This document shows, in pieces, positions 1 to 6,980 of a stretch of DNA of 11,717 nucleotides. The notes beneath the pieces were generated by a model that was given only the letters and a program-made list of their open reading frames with translations, searched no databases and had not been told where the DNA came from. This DNA comes from Planctomycetota bacterium (GTDB taxonomy: Bacteria; Planctomycetota; Phycisphaerae; UBA1845; PWPN01), in NCBI GenBank assembly GCA_020346805.1, contig CP070790.1:3431750-3443466 (forward strand), given 5' to 3'. The number at the start of each line of letters is the position of its first letter. Positions within the stretch are counted from its first letter, which is position 1. The translations under genes and the position numbers were made by a program.

Positions 1-40
1 AAATTGCCGGTAGCTAGCTGCTATGCTTCACCCTGATCAG

Positions 41-2197
41 CTATTGCAACCAAAGCACTTCAAATGCCTGCATAGAATGTTCGCCTGATATTTCTTTGCC
101 GGATAACAGGTCGGTCATGGACTTCGTAAATTTGATTGTCTTGAGTGTGTTCGATGTATTGACGAAAAAAATACTCTTATCCGTTCGCGGCACAACTTGA
201 ACTCCACTCGGGGCCGGTGTTGTAAAGACATCATGCTGAACATGGCCAAGTTGATGTATCAGGTTAGGAATACTTTCATCCCAGCACCAGAATCCCAGCT
301 TGATGACTTTTCCTTTGCCGATTTGTTTTTCGGTAGCAGCGGGTTTTCCATTAATTATAGGTTCGTCGCTTTCAAAACGGGCGATGACCTTCACATCCAT
401 ATCCACTTCCATCAACTCACAGAAACCCTGAGTGGCTACCCCTGATAATATGTCTATATTCGGGTAGTTCCAACGGACTTGCAGATTCTTTCTAACTTTG
501 GCAACCGCCCCCATCCGCCGAACGGTTGGAACCAACGTACCGGTCAGTTCGGTTAAATTCGCACCGAAACCGTCTTCACGGAAGATGCCATGCCAATCCT
601 GATAGGCGGTAAAGGGTGTAATCAATAAGTGCCCGCCCTTTGCAACGAATCGTTTCAATGATGCGGTCACGCGTGGATCGTCTAAAGCCGTGGCCGCCGG
701 TATGATAACCAATGAGTATTTCTGCAGGCGATTCTCATTAGTAATATCTTTACCGTTAATCGTATCCACACCGATACCCATTCGATGCAGCATGTCCATA
801 CATCCGGGCAGAATATAATTGCTCTCCGGACAATGTTGAAACACTTGAAGTGCGCTTCGCTGATCGAAATCGGTAAGCACAACGGCGTTTGCCAGCACCG
901 GAGCATTCAGCAATCGATCGTTCCACTTTTTAAAGAAGGCACCAAGCTCAACAACCCATTCGTAATCCGGTTCGGGCTTTCCAGTCCAGTCCAGAACACC
1001 GCCCCAATGAGGCCAATGCCCCCCCCGCCAGCGATTACCGCTCCAATACATCAAACCCGTTGCTCCATAAGCCACCGGCTGAAGCATCCACATCCGCCAT
1101 TGATCTCGCGTCGGGGCGGTACGAAGCATTTTTGTAGTACCGGTGCCCCCAATGGTTGTTTCCATAACTAGAAACTTGGCGTGGGTGTAAGCGGATCGGT
1201 GCATATCCATACGGTAGGCAACTACATTCCAAGCACCGGGATTTTCACCTGCAACCGGATAGTTATTGAGTCCCGCAACATCCAGGGCTTGTTGGGATAG
1301 CGGGTCGTCGGCTAACGCGTTATTCGTAGAATCGGTCGTAATCCAATGTTGGACGCCCGCTTCGCGCAGGGTCTTGGTCTGCTCGATAAAAAAGTTCAAA
1401 ATCAGATCTCGGCGAAAACGCAATTTGGCCAGCGACAAAGCAGGTAAACGTACCGTATCCGGCTGAGGGATTTCATCGAAAGAACTCACTCGCATCCCCC
1501 AACTGGTCAATGACAGTTTTTCGTTAAGCTCCTGTGGAGTATGATAGATCTTTTCAAGCCATTCATGCCAGGCCTTGTCGCAAGCAGGGTTATAGCAAGC
1601 GTAGCCAAGAACCGCCTCTATTTCGTTATCCAATTGCCAACCAATAACCGCCGGATGGTCCTTAAATTCCTTACCGATGGCCCGAATGTAACGTCGGCAG
1701 GCTTCACGATACAAAGGATGGCTGAGACACGATGCCTTGCGTAACATGGGATGTTTTCTGTGTCCCGAAGAACTCTCCACCAGAACCTCCGGATGTTTGG
1801 CGCTCAGCCATTGAGGGGCAATATATGTGGACGTGCCTAGTATCGCTTTTATTCCTCGCTGATGGGCTTTATCCAGAAAGTCCCGTACCCAACCAAAATC
1901 GTATTTGCCTGGGGCGGTCTCCACATTGCCCCATGATGATTCCACTACCCGTACTACCGTGAAGTTGGCCCTTTTAAAATAATCAAGCATCTGATCCTGT
2001 TGCTCGGAGGTTTGTAATTCAGGATAGACGCTGGCTCCGTATAAAAATCGGTTCGGTAACTGTCTGGGATTTTGATTTGGTGCAGAAGCTTCCACCACCG
2101 TGATAGCTGCAAGGCATATCAAGCTGATAATCGTCATGATCAGGTTTAGAGAATTTCGATCATTTGAACACATTGTTTTCCAATATATTGTGGACAT
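41..2197 (-). CDS. Secreted GH42 family beta-galactosidase
   Basis: This 718-residue protein is a glycoside hydrolase family 42 enzyme, expected to remove terminal beta-galactose (some members remove alpha-L-arabinopyranose) from oligosaccharides with retention. A long N-region and hydrophobic stretch (about residues 19-36) ending at VEASA form a probable Sec signal peptide, so it should act in the periplasm or outside. The TIM barrel runs from about residue 50 to 430. It contains GWQLDNE with acid/base Glu192 and LVMETTIGG with nucleophile Glu346. The beta-galactosidase trimerisation domain follows (about 435-630), then a small C-terminal beta domain (about 655-718). Of the four cysteines of the GH42 zinc cluster, Cys157, Cys201 and Cys206 can be matched, and Asn203 sits where the fourth is expected. 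The start at 2197 is chosen for its AGGAGG site. The frame stays open upstream to 2407 but without a ribosome site. Family assignment is firm; substrate is inferred. Confidence 0.93.
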   Translation of the reverse strand: MSTIYWKTMCSNDRNSLNLIMTIISLICLAAITVVEASAPNQNPRQLPNRFLYGASVYPELQTSEQQDQMLDYFKRANFTVVRVVESSWGNVETAPGKYDFGWVRDFLDKAHQRGIKAILGTSTYIAPQWLSAKHPEVLVESSSGHRKHPMLRKASCLSHPLYREACRRYIRAIGKEFKDHPAVIGWQLDNEIEAVLGYACYNPACDKAWHEWLEKIYHTPQELNEKLSLTSWGMRVSSFDEIPQPDTVRLPALSLAKLRFRRDLILNFFIEQTKTLREAGVQHWITTDSTNNALADDPLSQQALDVAGLNNYPVAGENPGAWNVVAYRMDMHRSAYTHAKFLVMETTIGGTGTTKMLRTAPTRDQWRMWMLQPVAYGATGLMYWSGNRWRGGHWPHWGGVLDWTGKPEPDYEWVVELGAFFKKWNDRLLNAPVLANAVVLTDFDQRSALQVFQHCPESNYILPGCMDMLHRMGIGVDTINGKDITNENRLQKYSLVIIPAATALDDPRVTASLKRFVAKGGHLLITPFTAYQDWHGIFREDGFGANLTELTGTLVPTVRRMGAVAKVRKNLQVRWNYPNIDILSGVATQGFCELMEVDMDVKVIARFESDEPIINGKPAATEKQIGKGKVIKLGFWCWDESIPNLIHQLGHVQHDVFTTPAPSGVQVVPRTDKSIFFVNTSNTLKTIKFTKSMTDLLSGKEISGEHSMQAFEVLWLQ

Positions 2198-2202
2198 TAA
2201 AA

Positions 2203-2208
2203 CCTCCT
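2203..2208 (-). promoter_or_regulatory. Shine-Dalgarno site that fixes the GH42 start
   Basis: On the minus strand AGGAGG lies 5 nt before the ATG at 2197. This is the best ribosome site in the upstream region, and it places a hydrophobic signal segment close to the N-terminus. It argues against the in-frame starts farther upstream. Confidence 0.8.
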
Positions 2209-2307
2209 GGAATGGATATTCAAACACAGACCTTATGAGATCCCCAGTAAGCAAGGTCTTTACTGTGTTTCCCACTTTAGCATACTGGATTAACGTTACC
2301 CATTTTG

Positions 2308-2353
2308 CTGACCCGGCCGCAACAATGGTATCACTTTCTATGTTAGTTCGAAA
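2308..2353 (-). promoter_or_regulatory. Shared leader element, copy 1 (before GH42)
   Basis: Read on the minus strand, this segment begins TTTCGAACTAACATAGAAA and ends GGGTCAG. It matches copy 3 (6586-6631) at 33 of 46 positions without a gap, and copy 2 (4621-4666) with a single-base gap. The bases CTTTCTATGTTAGT (plus strand) are identical in copies 1 and 2. It ends 110 nt before the GH42 start and has the gene's orientation. A -10-like TACCAT sits inside it (TATCAT in copy 3). Promoter/operator function is inferred; the repetition is seen directly. Confidence 0.55.
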
Positions 2354-2357
2354 GTGA
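2331..2357. repeat. Perfect 8-bp inverted repeat
   Basis: TCACTTTC (2331-2338) and GAAAGTGA (2350-2357) are perfect inverted arms around 11 nt, overlapping the upstream half of leader element copy 1. No U-tract follows on either strand, so a dimeric-regulator operator is more likely than a terminator. Copies 2 and 3 keep only part of this symmetry, so it may be specific to the GH42 gene. Confidence 0.45.
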
Positions 2358-2673
2358 ATTAATATTGCATCTGATAACCGGCGGTTCCTTTGTATGTAAT
2401 TGCCCAAAAGCGTTCATTAACCGCCCAATATCCGGCCCTGGCAGATCTTACTCGGGAGCTATGAGGTCATATAATAAAAGAAATTATTAATAGGGGTATA
2501 ATTCAGTGTTATAGTGCCAACGACTTTCTCTCTCATACATATTACCCCTTGAAACAATGCTTTTTGAAACTGCACTTGGCTGTAATCTGGCGGTTCTGAA
2601 ATGTCCAACAGTACTACACGTTCGAGGTTCAGTAAATCGTAACTCGTGAGTCGGCAATGGGCACAAAGTTGTC

Positions 2674-2700
2674 AGGAAAGAACAGTATTTGCGCTTTCCT
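2674..2700 (-). terminator. Weak hairpin downstream of the methyltransferase-like gene
   Basis: AGGAAAG (2674-2680) and CTTTCCT (2694-2700) form a 7-bp stem with a 13-nt loop, starting 15 nt past the stop of the minus-strand gene at 2716. The stem is AT-leaning and is followed on the minus strand by GACAACTTTG rather than a clean T-run. It is at best a weak intrinsic terminator or an mRNA 3'-end stabiliser. Confidence 0.25.
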
Positions 2701-2715
2701 CAAAGTCTAAGGCTT

Positions 2716-3816
2716 CTATTGTATCTCGAAGTATTCGTCCATTGCTTCGTACATGGCGATAACGTTCTCCGGCGGAGTGCCCAGTTGGATGTTATGTGCC
2801 GGGCCGGGGTAGAAGCCGCCGTTCTTGCCTAATGCGTCCAGTGTGCGTTTGACTTCTTCTTTCACCTCATTACATGAAGCATTGGGCAGGACTTGCTGGA
2901 CATCAATCGCACCACTGAATGCCAGGTCGTCGCCGTACTCAGCCTTGATTTGGGCAGGGGCCATTCCTTTGGCGCTGGTCTGAACGGGATTCATGATATC
3001 CACACCCACATCGACGAATCGGGAATAGAGCGGTCGGGCCGCTCCGCAACTGTGAAATTCCACTTTGAGTCCGCGCGAATGAGCCAAATCAGTGAATCGT
3101 CTGTAGTGATGGGCAAAGAACTTATCGAAAATGTCCGGACCCATCAGAAGCCCCTCTTGCATACCCCAATCGTCTGCCAAATGAATAGCTACCACATTCT
3201 TCCCAATATGATCCTTCACCGCTTCCAGGATACGGCTGTAATAGTCAAAACCAAAATCTGAAATGTGCTGCACAATCGCTTCCGCTATCTTGGGATTCAG
3301 ACACACATCCTCCATGCATTTTTCCATACCTCGGACTTCCCACGCAAACCAACCGAGGGATAGATACCCCACTATGAAGGGATACTCCGGATATGCTTTA
3401 ATCGCCGGTATAATGCTTTCGTAGTCGAACCAGTCAGCCTGCGGCCAGCAATGGCCGTCAATCTCCTGAACCGTGGTGGCATTAATCAAAGCATATTCCA
3501 CCGTTTCAATGTAAGAGCCTTTGCCATCCTTATGGAATACCTTCCGCTGTCGCGAACCCCACATATTATCAAAAGTGCCGTCTTCATGAGTCTCCAGTTC
3601 CGGACCGATGTAAACCGGCTCCCAAGATTTGCCTTCACAACCGTCGTTCTGAAAACGATAATCAATATCAAACTGATCATGAAGGATCTCATCCAGTTCC
3701 AATCCCATATAGGTCTTGAGCGTATCCGTGAATTCAGCAGTGCCCAAGTAGAATCGGGGAAGACGGTCCACTGTTTTTCGTTCAAGCGTATTCTTCCATC
3801 GCTGCAGGTAATCCAT
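2716..3816 (-). CDS. UROD/MtaA-superfamily methyltransferase-like protein
   Basis: This 366-residue cytoplasmic protein has no signal peptide and belongs to the uroporphyrinogen decarboxylase fold family. It looks like the branch related to zinc-dependent corrinoid/coenzyme M methyltransferases rather than true heme-pathway HemE. Visible marks are LADDWGMQEG (about 213-222), a zinc-type HxC as His255-Ser-Cys257 in EFHSCG, the SGAIDVQ segment near 301-307, and GPAHNIQLGTPPENV near the C-terminus. There His341 lies where MtaA-type enzymes supply their last zinc-binding cysteine. The ATG at 3816 has GAGAGG 5 nt upstream and starts the typical YLQRWKNTLERK segment. Such genes are often found near glycoside hydrolases in planctomycetes and relatives, but their substrate is unknown. 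A role in demethylating a sugar or other methyl donor is only a guess. No corrinoid protein partner is in the window. Confidence 0.85.
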   Translation of the reverse strand: MDYLQRWKNTLERKTVDRLPRFYLGTAEFTDTLKTYMGLELDEILHDQFDIDYRFQNDGCEGKSWEPVYIGPELETHEDGTFDNMWGSRQRKVFHKDGKGSYIETVEYALINATTVQEIDGHCWPQADWFDYESIIPAIKAYPEYPFIVGYLSLGWFAWEVRGMEKCMEDVCLNPKIAEAIVQHISDFGFDYYSRILEAVKDHIGKNVVAIHLADDWGMQEGLLMGPDIFDKFFAHHYRRFTDLAHSRGLKVEFHSCGAARPLYSRFVDVGVDIMNPVQTSAKGMAPAQIKAEYGDDLAFSGAIDVQQVLPNASCNEVKEEVKRTLDALGKNGGFYPGPAHNIQLGTPPENVIAMYEAMDEYFEIQ

Positions 3817-4078
3817 ATTAACCTCTCTTCTGGCTCAAGCCATTAATTCTCTTCAGCGACAAATACTTACACATTGATGCCGTCTGATATTCACATTTTA
3901 TTCGATTTGGTTATCCAGCGGTATTCTGGTAGTTAGGGTGCAACTAATGAGATTTAAAAGGACTTAGAGTGGCCTGATCCCCCTTTCAAAGCCAGAACTG
4001 CATGCCATCTTAACCATACAACCTGGATTCAGACGATGGTTAGAAAACACCTCAAGGCTAAAGATAATATGCGTGATA
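3817..4078. other. Intergenic leader of the methyltransferase-like gene
   Basis: Apart from the ribosome site GAGAGG (plus-strand 3822-3827), I see no defined element in this stretch. At about 3871-3908 there is a faint resemblance to the shared leader element (ATTGATGCC, then TTCGATT on the plus strand). It is too weak to count as a copy. Confidence 0.4.
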
Positions 4079-4429
4079 TTACCACTGCCAGCCCCAAAAT
4101 AGGGAGCCTACAAGTACCAAGCCAATGCAAACCAAACCTATGCCGATGCTCCAGAGAAACTTCCTTTCTAGACCACACAATTGTTCATATTGCTGATTAA
4201 ATTCTGGAAGACCGACAACATTCCTGCGATAAAGTATTTTTAAACCGGGATGGCCACCATTCCAATTTCTTGCAAAACGATTCAACTCCGACCAGAGTTC
4301 TGGACGCTGTTCCTGCAACCATTTTCGCAGTTTACTGGCTTTTCGGCATAAAATAATGTCACACACAAACGCATATACGATCAAAACGCTGGCCAGTGTG
4401 ACTAGAATTACTATCTGCGGGCTTGCCAT
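4079..4429 (-). CDS. Small membrane protein with two transmembrane helices
   Basis: This 116-residue protein (120 if the ATG at 4441 is used) has a hydrophobic helix near each end (residues about 6-28 and 92-113) and a polar, basic loop of about 60 residues between them. The loop carries KLRKWLQEQRPELW, then LKILYRRNVVGLPEF, and leads into KFLWSIGIGLVCIGLVLVG. The layout, an LR..L...P.LW segment, a YRR/EF segment, then the second helix, resembles a widespread family of small membrane proteins and is reminiscent of proteobacterial UspB in size and topology. I cannot claim orthology. AGGA at 4441-4444 overlaps the first ATG but lies 11 nt before the ATG at 4429, so the later start is preferred. 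It sits alone between two degradative genes. Function unknown. Confidence 0.65.
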   Translation of the reverse strand: MASPQIVILVTLASVLIVYAFVCDIILCRKASKLRKWLQEQRPELWSELNRFARNWNGGHPGLKILYRRNVVGLPEFNQQYEQLCGLERKFLWSIGIGLVCIGLVLVGSLFWGWQW

Positions 4430-4717
4430 AGATTGTTGCATCCTGACAATATTACTGAGAAAGTATTCTAACTATTGGTTATCTGGGGCCGCTTAAGAAC
4501 AAAGCATATCATCGTTCGTTCCACATGAGCATATTTGGATTGTAGAAACAGGCAAACGCAACAGGCTGGAAACTATCCTACATAACTGCTTGCGATGTCT
4601 CGAAAACAGTAAAGAAAACCGTAACCTGCTCCCATCAATGATGCCCCTTTCTATGTTAGTCGATTCTTGCATTTGCCGTCGCTAGTATGCGTTTGTTCTG
4701 CGTTTCCTATCCCAGCG
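4430..4717. other. Intergenic region before the small membrane protein gene
   Basis: This 288-nt stretch holds leader element copy 2 (4621-4666) and otherwise no clear promoter, terminator or RNA. A 59-codon minus-strand frame (4493-4672) starts in the element but has no ribosome site, so I do not annotate it as a gene. Confidence 0.45.
4621..4666 (-). promoter_or_regulatory. Shared leader element, copy 2 (before small membrane protein)
   Basis: On the minus strand it contains CGACTAACATAGAAAG, then CATCATTGATGGGAGCAGG. It matches copy 3 at about 31 of 45 positions with one single-base gap, and shares 14 consecutive bases with copy 1. Its end is 191 nt before the ATG at 4429, farther than in the other copies. 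ATGCAA lies immediately upstream (4667-4672), as ATGCAR also precedes copies 1 and 3. It has the same orientation as the downstream gene. Confidence 0.5.
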
Positions 4718-6526
4718 TTATTTCGGCCATACTTTCAGCGTGAGCTTTCCCGTCCCGGGATTCTCAAATGGGCCGGGGGAAGGATCCTGGCCGTTTCTCT
4801 TTTGGTCGAAATAGTCGGAATCAATCTTCAATTGCGTACCGTCGGGATTCATATAAGGCAGGTTCGGTATCCTGGCTTTACCGAGTAATTCGGTTGTGAC
4901 CAGCTGATTCCGCTGATCTTTGTCAGCCTGCGGCAAGGTCAATTTCAGATAAACAGCATCTTCTTCTTCGACAATTTTCATATCCGGATTAAACTTCGGC
5001 AGCTTTACGGAGCTGGTTTCACCTTGGTATGAGACTGCGCCATTGAGGTAGACATTGCCATCGACTTGCATAGCAAGTTTAGCTTCATTGTAGATTTGCA
5101 GTCCCGGGCCGCCGACAAAGATGTTATTGTAGAATCGGTTGTCCCCTCCGCTGATATTGCTCAGCCCTGCAATCTCAGTCGAATGCTCTTTATGGTATGG
5201 GGTTTGGCGACCTTGTGGCCTGCGACGGATATTCCCGGCAAGCAAATTATGCGAGAATGATCCCCCTTGGGACCAGTCATGTACGGCAGTTCCAGACAGG
5301 AAGATGTTGTTATCGATGACATAGGGGCCGTGATTGACCTCAAGAAAGAGGTCTTCGCCAACATTGTTATGGCACAGGTTGGCGCTGACCCGAGTGCCCT
5401 GGGTCATCCAATCCAACCAGATTCCTCTGCAGGTGTGATGGATGTAGTTGTTACTGATCAATGTATCAATGGCGGCATGAAGTTTGATGCCGGCCATTTC
5501 CGCGCCGCTGAATGGCTTGTTGATGTGAATGTTGTATATGTGATTCCCGGTCACCTGGCTGAAAACACCGCCCATACTACCGCAGATTCCAGCCGCCCCG
5601 CAATTGTAGATCGTATTATTTCTAACCACGTGAGAGCCTATTTTTCTTTTTGACCAGCCATTTTCCAAGGCTCGCCTGACAACTTTGTTGTAACCATCTG
5701 CACTTTGAGCTTTGTTATGTCCGGTAGCCCTGTCTTTGCCCAAAGTGATACCGACGCATTTGGAATCACTGATCACGTTATCTTCAATAATCCAACCTTT
5801 GCTCCAATGTGTCCCAATCAACGCGATCTGCTCCGCGGTAGGTGCGGCCCATTGGGTTGCTGCGTGCCGCATGATGAAACCACGCACGGTAATAAAGTTG
5901 CACCCGGGTTTCTCCGGGTAGAAACATGCAGGCCTTACATTGATTTCGACCAATTCTTTATTGGGATTCGAAGCCTGAAAATTCGCCCAAAGGTACGTAT
6001 TCTTGTCGTCACTCTCACAATACCAGGCCATTTTCTTCTTAGTAACCTTATCGAGAGAAACTTCCTCAAAGAGCGCGTCACCATTGAGATAGACCTCTCC
6101 GGTATGATGGACTCTTCCCCTGGCATTGAACCAATCGCCTGTAATGACGTCTTGGTACGGGTTGTACTGGTCAAAATACGTGTTGGGCAGCGTGACCTTC
6201 CACAGACCTTTCCGTATTTCTTTCCAACCCGAAATGACATCAGAGCCTTTGATGACAACCTTCTCACCTTCCGCCGCCCGGTATGTGATTCGCGTTCTAT
6301 CGGAATTACCCCCGCGAGGCGGATTGATTCGTTCGCGATAGGTTCCTTGATGGACAATAATCATATCGCCGGGTTGCGCAACTTGTGCTGCTGCCGAGAT
6401 TGTCTTTAATGGGTCCGATGCAGAACCGGCATTCGCATCTCGTCCTTGTACCGAAACATGATATTCCTTTGCCCAGACAGGATTAACCAACAATACCACT
6501 AACATTACCGGTAAAAAAGCTCTCAT
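4718..6526 (-). CDS. Secreted GH120-type beta-xylosidase (parallel beta-helix)
   Basis: This 602-residue protein starts with a clean signal peptide (MRAFLPVMLVVLLVNPVWA, cleavage after residue 19). EYHVSVQGRDANAGSASDPL then opens a right-handed parallel beta-helix of the DUF1565/pectate-lyase-like type. The whole chain fits GH120, the family of Thermoanaerobacterium XylC, which releases xylose from xylo-oligosaccharides with retention. Marks include TYRERINPP, GDWFNARGRVHHTGEVYLNG, ITVRGFIMRHAATQW, IGTHWSKGWIIEDN and SGAEMAGIKLHAAID, then GIWLDWMTQGTR and LFLEVNHGP. Asp372 (WLDWM) and Glu396 (FLEVNHG) fall about where the family's Asp nucleophile and Glu acid/base lie; this is recalled, not aligned. 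Length is close to the family's roughly 640 residues. The start at 6526 is chosen for its ribosome site and signal peptide, although the frame continues upstream to an ATG at 6619. A pectate-lyase-like role is the alternative and seems less likely. Confidence 0.88.
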   Translation of the reverse strand: MRAFLPVMLVVLLVNPVWAKEYHVSVQGRDANAGSASDPLKTISAAAQVAQPGDMIIVHQGTYRERINPPRGGNSDRTRITYRAAEGEKVVIKGSDVISGWKEIRKGLWKVTLPNTYFDQYNPYQDVITGDWFNARGRVHHTGEVYLNGDALFEEVSLDKVTKKKMAWYCESDDKNTYLWANFQASNPNKELVEINVRPACFYPEKPGCNFITVRGFIMRHAATQWAAPTAEQIALIGTHWSKGWIIEDNVISDSKCVGITLGKDRATGHNKAQSADGYNKVVRRALENGWSKRKIGSHVVRNNTIYNCGAAGICGSMGGVFSQVTGNHIYNIHINKPFSGAEMAGIKLHAAIDTLISNNYIHHTCRGIWLDWMTQGTRVSANLCHNNVGEDLFLEVNHGPYVIDNNIFLSGTAVHDWSQGGSFSHNLLAGNIRRRPQGRQTPYHKEHSTEIAGLSNISGGDNRFYNNIFVGGPGLQIYNEAKLAMQVDGNVYLNGAVSYQGETSSVKLPKFNPDMKIVEEEDAVYLKLTLPQADKDQRNQLVTTELLGKARIPNLPYMNPDGTQLKIDSDYFDQKRNGQDPSPGPFENPGTGKLTLKVWPK

Positions 6527-6531
6527 TTTGA

Positions 6532-6538
6532 CTCCTTT
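6532..6538 (-). promoter_or_regulatory. Shine-Dalgarno site that fixes the GH120 start
   Basis: AAAGGAG on the minus strand lies 5 nt before the ATG at 6526. The candidate ATG at 6619 lacks any such site and would put 31 charged residues in front of the signal peptide. Confidence 0.85.
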
Positions 6539-6566
6539 GTTTAAAGTTACGTGGTGATCATTTTTG

Positions 6567-6638
6567 TCAATTTCCGGCAGAACATCTGACCTGCCGCCAC
6601 TGATGATACCATTTTCCATGTTTGTCCGAAATCTGCAT
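6567..6638 (-). CDS. Possible 23-residue leader peptide upstream of GH120
   Basis: On the minus strand AAGGAGGG (6644-6651) stands 5 nt before an ATG at 6638. It opens a frame that begins MQISDKHGKWYHQWRQ and stops at TGA 6567, 40 nt before the GH120 start. The ribosome site is the strongest in this leader, and the frame spans the whole of leader element copy 3. It could be a regulatory leader peptide or upstream ORF controlling GH120 translation, or a chance frame. Similar ATGCAR sequences precede copies 1 and 2, but their frames differ in length (3 and 59 codons) and lack good ribosome sites, which weakens the case for a conserved peptide. Confidence 0.3.
   Translation of the reverse strand: MQISDKHGKWYHQWRQVRCSAGN
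6575..6596 (-). promoter_or_regulatory. Leader hairpin before GH120
   Basis: In the minus-strand transcript CGGCAG and CTGCCG pair perfectly around a 10-nt loop containing the GTCAG end of leader element copy 3. There is no U-tract, so it is not an intrinsic terminator. It lies about 50 nt before the start codon and could affect translation or mRNA stability. Copies 1, 2 and 4 do not show an equally good stem. Confidence 0.3.
6586..6631 (-). promoter_or_regulatory. Shared leader element, copy 3 (before GH120)
   Basis: On the minus strand it begins TTTCGGACAAACATGGAAAA, continues TGGTATCATCAGTGG and ends GGCAGGTCAG. It matches copy 1 at 33 of 46 ungapped positions, with most differences being transitions, and shares GCAGGTCAG with copy 4. 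TGGTATCAT resembles an extended -10 promoter. The element ends 59 nt before the GH120 start. Function is inferred from recurrence, orientation and position. Confidence 0.55.
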
Positions 6639-6968
6639 GGATTGCCCTCCTTTTTAGGGCTAAAACAAATGCGATACTTTGTTGATTATATGATAAGACA
6701 TTAAGAAACAGGGACTTAATCTGCTCACATGATTCAGATTGTACAATATAGTAAGTCCTTTATTGACAACGAGTACGGAATTGTTGGGAGGGACAAGATG
6801 TTCAGTAACGCATTTCGCTAGTGTTGGCCCTGGGTAGTAAGGTAGTATAGACGTTAACCGGGCGGTTGGTGTGCGGCCGCTGAAGTCAAATGGAACAATT
6901 TCCGCCTCTTTTGAAAATACCGGATAATAAGGTTGTTTGATCAATTAGGCAGTTTGATTTTGACTGCC

Positions 6969-6973
6969 AGGAG
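6969..6973 (+). promoter_or_regulatory. Shine-Dalgarno site that fixes the 6981 start
   Basis: AGGAG lies 7 nt before the ATG at 6981. An in-frame TTG at 6933 has no ribosome site. The ATG at 6976 is out of frame. Confidence 0.8.
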
Positions 6974-6980
6974 AGATGAA

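Larger units (their letters stand above)
2198..2715. other. Intergenic region upstream of the GH42 gene
   Basis: These 518 bases separate the methyltransferase-like gene from the GH42 gene, both on the minus strand. The part next to GH42 holds its ribosome site, one copy of the shared leader element (2308-2353) and a perfect inverted repeat (2331-2357). The middle (about 2465-2510) is AT-rich and could carry the promoter, but I see no convincing -35/-10 pair. The far end has a weak hairpin (2674-2700) just beyond the neighbouring stop codon. I see no coding sequence with a usable ribosome site. Confidence 0.6.
6527..6980. other. Divergent intergenic region between the GH120 gene and the 6981 gene
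   Basis: This 454-nt stretch must hold promoters for both directions. The minus-strand side contains the GH120 ribosome site, leader element copy 3 with an extended -10-like TGGTATCAT (6603-6611), a GC hairpin (6575-6596) and a small leader frame. The plus-strand side contains TTGACA (6763-6768) without a matching -10 at normal spacing, and TACAAT (6742-6747) without a good -35. A minus-strand open frame at 6660-6944 has no ribosome site or recognisable content. Confidence 0.5.

Noticed and set aside
2198..2407. In-frame 70-residue N-terminal extension of the GH42 protein
   Set aside because: It has no ribosome site and would push the signal peptide inward. Its translated start (FRTNIES) resembles the extension before GH120 only because both contain the shared leader element.
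4493..4672. 59-codon minus-strand frame starting MQESTNIERG
   Set aside because: No Shine-Dalgarno site and no recognisable domain; its N-terminal part is simply leader element copy 2.
5705..6409. Long plus-strand open frame of 234 codons opposite the GH120 gene
   Set aside because: It is the antisense shadow of a firmly identified gene and shows no coherent domain or ribosome site.
6527..6619. In-frame 31-residue N-terminal extension of the GH120 protein from an ATG at 6619
   Set aside because: No ribosome site precedes that ATG, the extension is polar and charged, and a strong site and signal peptide mark the start at 6526.
2308..6631. Coding origin for the repeated element (translations with TN, I/M, E and GII in copies 1-3)
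   Set aside because: Copy 2 needs a frame change relative to copies 1 and 3, and the corresponding frame of copy 4 has an early stop. DNA- or RNA-level conservation is the simpler reading, although many differences between copies 1 and 3 fall in third positions.
6660..6944. 94-codon minus-strand open frame in the divergent intergenic region
   Set aside because: Low-complexity composition, no ribosome site, no family resemblance, and it would fill the only promoter space for the 6981 gene.
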